Source of the DNA: Actinomycetota bacterium
GTDB taxonomy: Bacteria; Actinomycetota; Thermoleophilia; Gaiellales; Gaiellaceae
Length of the DNA stretch: 45,055 bases
Direction of reading: 5' to 3'
Assembly: GCA_020029615.1 (NCBI GenBank)
Contig: JAIBJO010000006.1
Span: 1-45,055 of the forward strand
The first letter of the stretch is position 1. Each line of letters begins with the position of its first letter. Of this stretch, positions 40,127 through 45,055 are shown one piece after another. The notes under the pieces were generated by a model that worked only from the letters and a program-made list of their open reading frames with translations, was not told the origin of the DNA and did no database searches. A program made the translations under genes and the position numbers.

Positions 40127-41253
40127 GCTGCGTGCCTCCTTTCGATGCCGGCGAGCACGGCGCCGAGCTCTTCGAGACTTCGGAGATTATGGCCAGGAAG
40201 GAAGCGGTCGACGAAGGGCAACGCTGCGCGCATCCCGCCCGCGAGCGGCTGGTACTCGGGATTTCCCTTCAGCGGGTTGACCCAGACAACCGCATACGCG
40301 GCACGCGCGAGCTTCGCCATCTCACGCGCGACGAGGTCGGGGTCGTCGCGCTCCCAGCCGTCCGAGACCACCACGACGACGGCACCGCGCGACAGTGCTC
40401 GCCTCCCGTAGATCGCGTTGAACTCACGGAGTGAAGCGCCTATGCGCGTGCCGCTCCCCCAGTCGACGGCGATTGCGTTTGCGCGCGCGAGCGCGGCTTC
40501 GGGGTCGCGAGTAGCGAGATCGTGCGTGAGCCGGGTGAGCCGGGTCCCGAAGGCGAACGCCTCGACGCCAGGGCCGCTCCCGACGATGGCATGAAGGTAG
40601 AAGAGCAACGCTCGGGCATAGGCGTCCATCGAGCCCGAGACGTCGCAGAGGACGACGAGCTTCCGCGGAACGGCCTTGCGGGCTTTCCACGGCTGCTCGA
40701 TGGGCTCACCCCCGGTGCGGAGCGACTTCCGCAGGAGCCGCCGAAGATCGAGCCGGTCGCCGCGCGGATCGGGCGATCGGCGCCGCGACGTACGACGCGG
40801 CCGCGTTCGTGCGATCGCCGCCATCAGCCGGCGCACACGCTCGAACTCGTCGGATGTCATCTCGGCGAAGTCCTTCTCGCGCAGGAGCTCGTACGCAGAA
40901 GCGCCGAGCTCCTGCGGCCTGCCTGTGTCGCCGGCCCCCTGGTCGAGCCCTGACCGCAGCGTGTCTGCCGCGACGCGTTCGGGGAAGGGCGGCTCCAGTG
41001 TCTGCCGAACGAGCGGCGTGACCGGCCCACGCAGGAACCACGCGACGAAGGCACGATCGAAGAGCTCGAGCTCGTCGTGCCGCGAGACGAGCGTCTGGCG
41101 CAGCGTGAAGTAGACGTCGTCCTGCCGGGTGAGATCCACTGCGCCGAGCCCACGAACGGCGTTGGCAGCGCGTCCGGGACCGACCTCGATCCCGACCTCG
41201 CGCAGCACGCGCCCGAAGGTCACGACGTGCCGGACGATCGCAGTGCCCTGCAC
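40123..41253 (-). CDS. CoxE-like VWA-domain protein
   Basis: A 376-residue protein. An N-terminal helical region (FGRVLREVGIEVGPGRAANAVRGL) precedes a basic linker (RTRPRRTSRRRSPDPRGD). A VWA domain follows with the MIDAS motif VVLCDVSGSMDAYARALLFYLHAI, AFAFGTRLTRLTHDL, AVDWGSGTRIGASLREF and VVVVSDGWERDDPDLVAREMAKL. CoxE partners a MoxR-type ATPase (CoxD) in building the CuSMo centre of CO dehydrogenase. It starts with GTG 41253; a 13-bp palindrome lies 13 nt ahead of the start. Confidence 0.87.
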   Translation of the reverse strand: MQGTAIVRHVVTFGRVLREVGIEVGPGRAANAVRGLGAVDLTRQDDVYFTLRQTLVSRHDELELFDRAFVAWFLRGPVTPLVRQTLEPPFPERVAADTLRSGLDQGAGDTGRPQELGASAYELLREKDFAEMTSDEFERVRRLMAAIARTRPRRTSRRRSPDPRGDRLDLRRLLRKSLRTGGEPIEQPWKARKAVPRKLVVLCDVSGSMDAYARALLFYLHAIVGSGPGVEAFAFGTRLTRLTHDLATRDPEAALARANAIAVDWGSGTRIGASLREFNAIYGRRALSRGAVVVVVSDGWERDDPDLVAREMAKLARAAYAVVWVNPLKGNPEYQPLAGGMRAALPFVDRFLPGHNLRSLEELGAVLAGIERRHAA

Positions 41254-41266
41254 GTCGCCTACCCTC

Positions 41267-41325
41267 GGTGTCCGACACCAAGCGGTCTCAAACTCGCATG
41301 GTTGTCAGGGGAGGTGTCAGACACC
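41267..41325. repeat. Pair of 13-bp palindromes GGTGTCNGACACC
   Basis: GGTGTCCGACACC (41267-41279) and GGTGTCAGACACC (41313-41325) differ only at the centre base and lie 46 bp apart in the short gap between the MoxR and CoxE-like genes. The second ends 5 bp from the MoxR stop. They could be operators, transcript hairpins or a genome-wide repeat. Confidence 0.6.
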
Positions 41326-41329
41326 GGTG

Positions 41330-42238
41330 TTACCGCGCCGACGCACGCGCCTCTTCGACGAGGCCGACGAGCGTCTCGTCGCGCACGGTCTCGATGTCCT
41401 CGCGATACTTGAGGACCGAGCCGAGCGTCTGCTCGACGACCTCGGCGTCGATCTCCTCTCGGCCGAGCGCGGCAAGGGCCTGCGCCCAGTCGATGGTCTC
41501 CGCGACCCCGGGAGGCTTCGCGAGATCGAGCGCGCGCAGGCCGCGGACGAACGCGGCCGCCTCCTTTGCGAGCCGCTCGGAGATCTCCGGCACGCGCAGC
41601 TTCACGATCTCGACCTCGCGCTCTATCGACGGGTGCCCGATCCAGTGGAAAAGCGTACGGCGCTTCAGCGCGTCGTGCAGCTCGCGGGTGCGGTTCGACG
41701 TGAGGACGACGGCCGGCTTGCGACGGGCGCGAATCGTGCCGAGCTCGGGGATCGTGATCTGGAAGTCCGAGAGCACTTCGAGCAGGAACGCCTCGAACTC
41801 CTCGTCGGCGCGGTCGATCTCGTCGATGAGCAGCACGACGGGCTTGTCCGAGTCGATCGCGTCGAGAAGGGGTCGCCGAATCAGGAACTCGGAGCCGAAG
41901 AGCTCCTCCTCCGAGACCGTCCCCTCCTGCGCGGCGCGGATGTGGAGAAGCTGCCGCGGGTAGTTCCACTCGTAGACGGCGTGCGAGACGTCGAGGCCCT
42001 CGTAGCACTGGAGCCGGATCAGGCGCGCGTCGAGCGCAGTCGCAAGCGCCTTCGCAGCTTCGGTCTTCCCGACCCCTGCCTCGCCCTCCAGGAGCACCGG
42101 CTTCTCGAGCGCCAGCGCCAGGAAGAGCGCGGTCGCGAGCCCGCGATCGGGTAGATAGTCGGCTTCACGGAGCGCAGTGTCGAGCTCGTCGATCGTGCGA
42201 AAGCTCACACCCGCAGCGTAGTCGACCCGATCGACCAT
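41330..42238 (-). CDS. MoxR-family AAA+ ATPase (CoxD-like)
   Basis: A 302-residue AAA+ protein: Walker A LLEGEAGVGKTEAAKALATAL, LIRLQCYEGLDVSHAVYEWNY (typical of the MoxR/CoxD branch), Walker B PVVLLIDEIDRADEEFEAFLLE, sensor 1 VVLTSNRTRELHDALKRRTLFHWIGHPS with the Arg finger, and a C-terminal helical lid. MoxR ATPases are chaperones that insert metal centres with VWA partners; the CoxE-like gene is next. The ATG at 42238 overlaps the DUF1697 stop (TGATG). A GTG 11 codons downstream is an alternative start. Confidence 0.9.
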   Translation of the reverse strand: MVDRVDYAAGVSFRTIDELDTALREADYLPDRGLATALFLALALEKPVLLEGEAGVGKTEAAKALATALDARLIRLQCYEGLDVSHAVYEWNYPRQLLHIRAAQEGTVSEEELFGSEFLIRRPLLDAIDSDKPVVLLIDEIDRADEEFEAFLLEVLSDFQITIPELGTIRARRKPAVVLTSNRTRELHDALKRRTLFHWIGHPSIEREVEIVKLRVPEISERLAKEAAAFVRGLRALDLAKPPGVAETIDWAQALAALGREEIDAEVVEQTLGSVLKYREDIETVRDETLVGLVEEARASAR

Positions 42239-42774
42239 CAGCCGCCGGCGAGCTCGAGGAGCTTCGTCACCGTCGTCCAGTTTCGTGCAGTCGCGGTTAC
42301 TCCGAGGCCCTTGCCGGACATCAGCGCCGCGAGCTTCGAGCGGCCGACGCCGTCGGGGTGCCATGCATAGAGCTCACGACCGACGAGCACGACGCGCTCC
42401 TCTCCTGCTGCTGCCGCCTCGAGCTTCTCGAGAACCTCGGCGCCGAGAGACGCGTCCAGGAAGGTGACCTGGTACAGCTTCGGGCTCGCCGCGACTTTCT
42501 TCAGCGGATTGCGCGCGACCACCGCCGCGAGCTCAGCATGCGTGCGTACGACGACGTCGATGTCGAGGCCGAAGCGGTCCGAGACGACCTGCTCGACGAT
42601 GCTCTTCACTCGCTTCCCCGACGCCTTGCTCGAGAGCACCACGTTGCCGCTCTGGACGTAGGTGACGACATCGGCGAAGCCCGCGTCCTCTAGAGCCTCG
42701 CGAAGCGCAGGCATCGCGAGGCGGTTCCGGCCGGCGAGGTTCACACCTCGCAGGAGGACGATCAGGCGCGGCAT
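42238..42774 (-). CDS. DUF1697 protein
   Basis: A 178-residue protein with the DUF1697 profile: LIVLLRGVNLAGRNRLAMPALREALEDAGFADVVTYVQSGNVVLSS at the N-terminus, then PKLYQVTFLDA, and GRSKLAALMSGKGLGVTATARNWTTVTKLLEL at the C-terminus. The biochemical role is unknown. Its stop overlaps the MoxR start, so the two may share a transcript, although the family is usually found alone. Confidence 0.9.
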   Translation of the reverse strand: MPRLIVLLRGVNLAGRNRLAMPALREALEDAGFADVVTYVQSGNVVLSSKASGKRVKSIVEQVVSDRFGLDIDVVVRTHAELAAVVARNPLKKVAASPKLYQVTFLDASLGAEVLEKLEAAAAGEERVVLVGRELYAWHPDGVGRSKLAALMSGKGLGVTATARNWTTVTKLLELAGG

Positions 42775-42836
42775 CGGCGAAGCAGCGGAAAGCTCACGTA
42801 GCCGACAGGTGAGAGCTGAATGGCATCGCCCAGCAG

Positions 42837-43220
42837 CTACTGCACCATGCGCATCTGGTTACCGGAAAGATCGCGGAACCCGGCGTCGACCCCGTACGGC
42901 TGCTCGGTCGGCTCCTGCTGGAACTCCACGCCCCGCGCCTTCAGCTCCTCGTAGGTCCCGCGGACGTCGTCGGTTGCGAGGCAGACGTCCGCAACCGAGC
43001 GATCCGTCGTCCGCAGCAACGTCGCGGCGCGCTCGAGTCGCCGCCCGAGGAGGTACTGGTGCGGTGACTCTCCGAACTCGCGTCTGAACTCCCGGCTGAA
43101 ATGGGCCGGCGAGAGCTTCGCGGCTCGTGCCAGCGTCTTCACGTCGAGCGGCTCCCGGTAGCGAGCGTCCACGAGGTCCTTCGCCCGAAGGAGGTGGCGT
43201 GCGGGATGCGCAACGGCCAT
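42837..43220 (-). CDS. Chimeric AraC-type HTH / VOC C-terminal fragment
   Basis: A 127-residue protein. Residues 1-80 are the first HTH of an AraC/XylS regulator (AKDLVDARYREPLDVKTLARAAKLSPAHFSREFRREFGESPHQYLLGRRLERAATLLRTTDRSVADVC). The second HTH that should follow VADVC is missing. Instead residues 81-127 are the end of a VOC domain (LATDDVRGTYEELKARGVEFQQEP... FRDLSGNQMRMVQ). The junction is near 42975-42985. AraC and VOC genes are often adjacent, so a deletion fusing two genes is likely. CATACT lies 6 nt before the ATG. DNA binding with one HTH is doubtful. Confidence 0.8.
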   Translation of the reverse strand: MAVAHPARHLLRAKDLVDARYREPLDVKTLARAAKLSPAHFSREFRREFGESPHQYLLGRRLERAATLLRTTDRSVADVCLATDDVRGTYEELKARGVEFQQEPTEQPYGVDAGFRDLSGNQMRMVQ

Positions 43221-43248
43221 GCGCCGAGTATGGCGAAGGAGGCGTCGC

Positions 43249-43896
43249 TCATCCGGCGACGACCGGGTTCGTCAGCGACTCGAGCCCCTCGATCTCGATC
43301 GTCACCTCGTCTCCCGGCTGCAACAGGCGTTGCGGATCGCGAAAGATGCCGACGCCTGCAGGAGTTCCGGTGAGGACGAGGTCGCCCGGCTCGAGCGTCG
43401 AGGACTGGGACACGTAGGCGATGACGTCGTCGACGCCAAAGATCAGGTTCGCCGTCGTGGAGTCCTGCAGCACCTCACCGTTGACGATCGCCCTGATCCG
43501 CAGGGCATGCGGGTCGGCGACGTCGTCGCGCGGCGTCATCGGCCCGACGGGGCAGAACGTGTCCGGCGACTTCCCCCGTGTCCACTGGCGGTCGGAGTAC
43601 TGGAGGTCGCGTGCGCTCACGTCGTTCGCGCACAGGTACCCGCGCACGGCCTCGAAGGCGTTCTCCTTCGACACGCGCGTCACACGCGCACCGATGACGA
43701 CCCCGAGCTCGGCCTCGTAGTCGCACTTGGTGACGATCGGTGGGATGACGATCGGCTCGCCGGGCCCGATCAGCGATGAGGGCCACTTCGCGAAGAGGAG
43801 GGGCTCCTTCGGGAGCTCGGCCCCCTGCTCCTCGGCGTGATCGCGGTAGTTGAGGCCGACACAGACGATCTTCCCCGGACGCTCGATCGGAAGCAC
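43249..43896 (-). CDS. Fumarylacetoacetate hydrolase family protein
   Basis: A 215-residue FAH-fold hydrolase/isomerase/decarboxylase. IVCVGLNYRDHAEEQGAELP is the N-terminal family motif, KCDYEAELGVVIG carries the acidic metal ligands, GYLCANDVSARDLQ follows, and DLVLTGTPAGVGI the closing motif. Members open C-C bonds of beta-diketones or isomerise catechol-pathway products. The GTG start has TAGGTT 6 nt upstream. It is divergent from the FAD-oxidase gene. Related genes occur in aromatic or sugar-acid breakdown; the substrate here is unknown. Confidence 0.9.
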   Translation of the reverse strand: MLPIERPGKIVCVGLNYRDHAEEQGAELPKEPLLFAKWPSSLIGPGEPIVIPPIVTKCDYEAELGVVIGARVTRVSKENAFEAVRGYLCANDVSARDLQYSDRQWTRGKSPDTFCPVGPMTPRDDVADPHALRIRAIVNGEVLQDSTTANLIFGVDDVIAYVSQSSTLEPGDLVLTGTPAGVGIFRDPQRLLQPGDEVTIEIEGLESLTNPVVAG

Positions 43897-43902
43897 GGGA
43901 GA

Positions 43903-43908
43903 AACCTA
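43903..43908 (-). promoter_or_regulatory. -10-like box TAGGTT, possible leaderless promoter
   Basis: TAGGTT on the minus strand ends 6 nt before GTG 43896 of the FAH-family gene; no purine-rich SD is seen. Confidence 0.4.
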
Positions 43909-43956
43909 GTATCAGGCTGACCCGGTCAATGCTCTTTGAGCGCAGCCGCACCGCTC

Positions 43957-43962
43957 TAGACT
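43957..43962 (+). promoter_or_regulatory. -10 box TAGACT, probable leaderless promoter
   Basis: TAGACT ends 7 nt before GTG 43970. A weak -35 candidate TTGAGC (43936-43941) lies 15 nt upstream. Confidence 0.5.
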
Positions 43963-43969
43963 CGGCAAC

Positions 43970-45055
43970 GTGAGCCTGCCCGCCTCCTTCGTCAACGAGC
44001 AGCGCGACGAGCTGGGCGCGGAGCACGTCATCATCGAGCCGGAGCAGCTACGCGTCTACGAGTGCGACGGACTCACCGGTCACCGCGCCGTGCCGGAGCT
44101 CGTCGTCCTCCCCGGCTCGACGGAGGACGTCCAGACGGTGCTCCGCGCATGTCACCGAGAGCGCGTCCCGTTCGTCGCGCGCGGAGCGGGCACCGGCCTC
44201 TCCGGCGGAGCAACCCCGGTCGCGGGCGGTGTCGTCGTCTCGCTCGCGCGCATGAACCGGATCCTCGAGATCGACGTTGCGAGTCAGCGAGTCGTCGTGG
44301 AACCGGGCGTCGCCAACCTCGACGTCACGCGCGCGGTAGCCGGCGGCGGCTTCTTCTACGCACCCGATCCGTCCAGTCAGCAGGTGTGCACCATCGGTGG
44401 CAACGTCGCCGAGAACTCGGGAGGCGCGCACTGCTTCAAGTACGGGTTCACGACGCACCATGTCACCGGTCTCACGTTCGTCCTGCCGGACGGAGAGGTA
44501 CTGGAGCTCGGCGGGAAGGCGCTCGACCCGGACGGCCCGGATCTACTGGGTGTGATCGTCGGCTCCGAGGGCACGCTCGGGATCGCGACGCGGATCACGC
44601 TCCGCGTCGTCCGCACTCCGCAGGCGGTGCGAACGCTGCTCGCGGGCTTCCATACGATGGACGCGGCGGGCGCTGCAGTCTCCGGGATCGTCGCCGCCGG
44701 CGTGATGCCGTCCGCGATCGAGATGATGGACTCTCTCACGATCGAGGCAGCCGAGCGCGCCGTCGCACCCGGGTATCCGGACGGCGCAGGCGCAGTGCTC
44801 CTCGTCGAGCTAGACGGCGTGGTCGAGCAGGTCGAGGACGACGCGGGCGAGATCGAGCGGATCTGTAGGGAGTGCGGTGCCTTCGAGATTCGCGCTGCGA
44901 CAAGCGAGGCCGACCGTGCGCTGCTCTGGAAAGGGCGCAAGTCGGCGTTCGCGGCGATGGGCCGGATCGCGACCGACTACTACGTCCAGGACGGCGTCGT
45001 TCCCCGCACTCGCCTCCCCGAGGTGCTCCGGCGGATCGAGGAGCTGTCGTTGCAT
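43970..45055 (+). CDS. GlcD-like FAD-linked oxidase, N-terminal part (cut by window end)
   Basis: 362 residues are visible with no stop before the window ends. The FAD-binding (PCMH) domain shows VPELVVLPGSTEDVQTVLRACHRERVPFVARGAGTGLSGGA, VVVEPGVANLDVTRAVAGGGFFYAPDPSSQQVCTIGGNVAENSGGAHCFKYG and VIVGSEGTLGIATRITLRV. The substrate cap domain then begins (AIEMMDSLTIEAAE). This is the glycolate/D-lactate dehydrogenase family, oxidising 2-hydroxy acids. The GTG start follows TAGACT by 7 nt. GlcE and GlcF partners, if present, would lie beyond the window. Confidence 0.92.
   Translation, partial: MSLPASFVNEQRDELGAEHVIIEPEQLRVYECDGLTGHRAVPELVVLPGSTEDVQTVLRACHRERVPFVARGAGTGLSGGATPVAGGVVVSLARMNRILEIDVASQRVVVEPGVANLDVTRAVAGGGFFYAPDPSSQQVCTIGGNVAENSGGAHCFKYGFTTHHVTGLTFVLPDGEVLELGGKALDPDGPDLLGVIVGSEGTLGIATRITLRVVRTPQAVRTLLAGFHTMDAAGAAVSGIVAAGVMPSAIEMMDSLTIEAAERAVAPGYPDGAGAVLLVELDGVVEQVEDDAGEIERICRECGAFEIRAATSEADRALLWKGRKSAFAAMGRIATDYYVQDGVVPRTRLPEVLRRIEELSLH

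Noticed and set aside
1-45055. Search for tRNA genes, rRNA, CRISPR arrays, insertion sequences and integrase or phage genes
   Set aside because: No cloverleaf, array, transposase or integrase motif was recognised by reading both strands; a covariance-model search was not possible here.

Overview
This is 45 kb of one GC-rich (roughly 68 percent), gene-dense bacterial chromosome. I think it comes from an actinobacterium, possibly of the Thermoleophilia type. The grounds are base composition, frequent GTG starts, a mycobacterial-style CysO/CysM/Mec cysteine pathway, a short primary sigma factor, and many genes that seem to be transcribed as leaderless mRNAs. The class assignment is inference. 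I saw no rRNA, tRNA, CRISPR, insertion sequence or prophage genes, so this reads as ordinary chromosome.

Left part, 1-19.1 kb. A polyphosphate/triphosphate module comes first (Ppx/GppA phosphatase with an N-terminal CYTH-like region, then a stand-alone CYTH protein). It is followed by a PLD-family protein, a GYD protein, a secreted DUF1996 protein and a GH26-like hydrolase. Next are an acyl-CoA dehydrogenase, two VOC proteins, an amidohydrolase-methyltransferase pair, an HxlR regulator, two overlapping M20 peptidases (PepT and a dipeptidase), the primary sigma factor and an exported TPR protein. The four-gene unit moeZ-like, cysO, cysM, mec encodes protein-thiocarboxylate-dependent cysteine synthesis.

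Middle, 19.1-31.7 kb. This is a pentose region. A long minus-strand unit runs xylF-xylG-xylH (ABC importer), then a CRTAC1-type FG-GAP lipoprotein, a vanadium-haloperoxidase-type lipoprotein, a PfkB kinase and a GlcG/HbpS protein, mostly with 4-bp start/stop overlaps. Divergently, a xylose-isomerase-like protein, xylulokinase, a broken short-chain dehydrogenase and a Gfo/Idh/MocA oxidoreductase form a plus-strand operon. The 451-bp divergent region holds a 9-bp inverted repeat, a candidate operator.

Right part, 31.7-45 kb. It holds a cupredoxin lipoprotein, a metal-site-degenerate MBL-like protein, the LemA-HtpX pair, a very unusual acyl-CoA-ligase-like protein with a ~390-residue Pro/Glu-rich tail, two small proteins and an amidase. 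Then comes a cox-type maturation set (split XdhC, CoxE-like VWA, MoxR ATPase), with no molybdenum hydroxylase structural genes in view, then DUF1697, a chimeric AraC-VOC gene, an FAH-family hydrolase, and a GlcD-like FAD oxidase cut by the window end.

The most interesting points are these. (1) The ligase fused to a disordered tail carries three spaced LPD[YF]V[VI] motifs. (2) The CysO-like carrier ends in Gly-Gly-Val, not Gly-Gly, beside a JAMM protease. (3) Eleven genes have a TANNNT box 6-10 nt before the start codon. (4) At least two genes (sigma factor, xylG) seem to start with CTG. (5) Three genes (xylB, SDR, AraC-VOC) look as if internal DNA had been removed.
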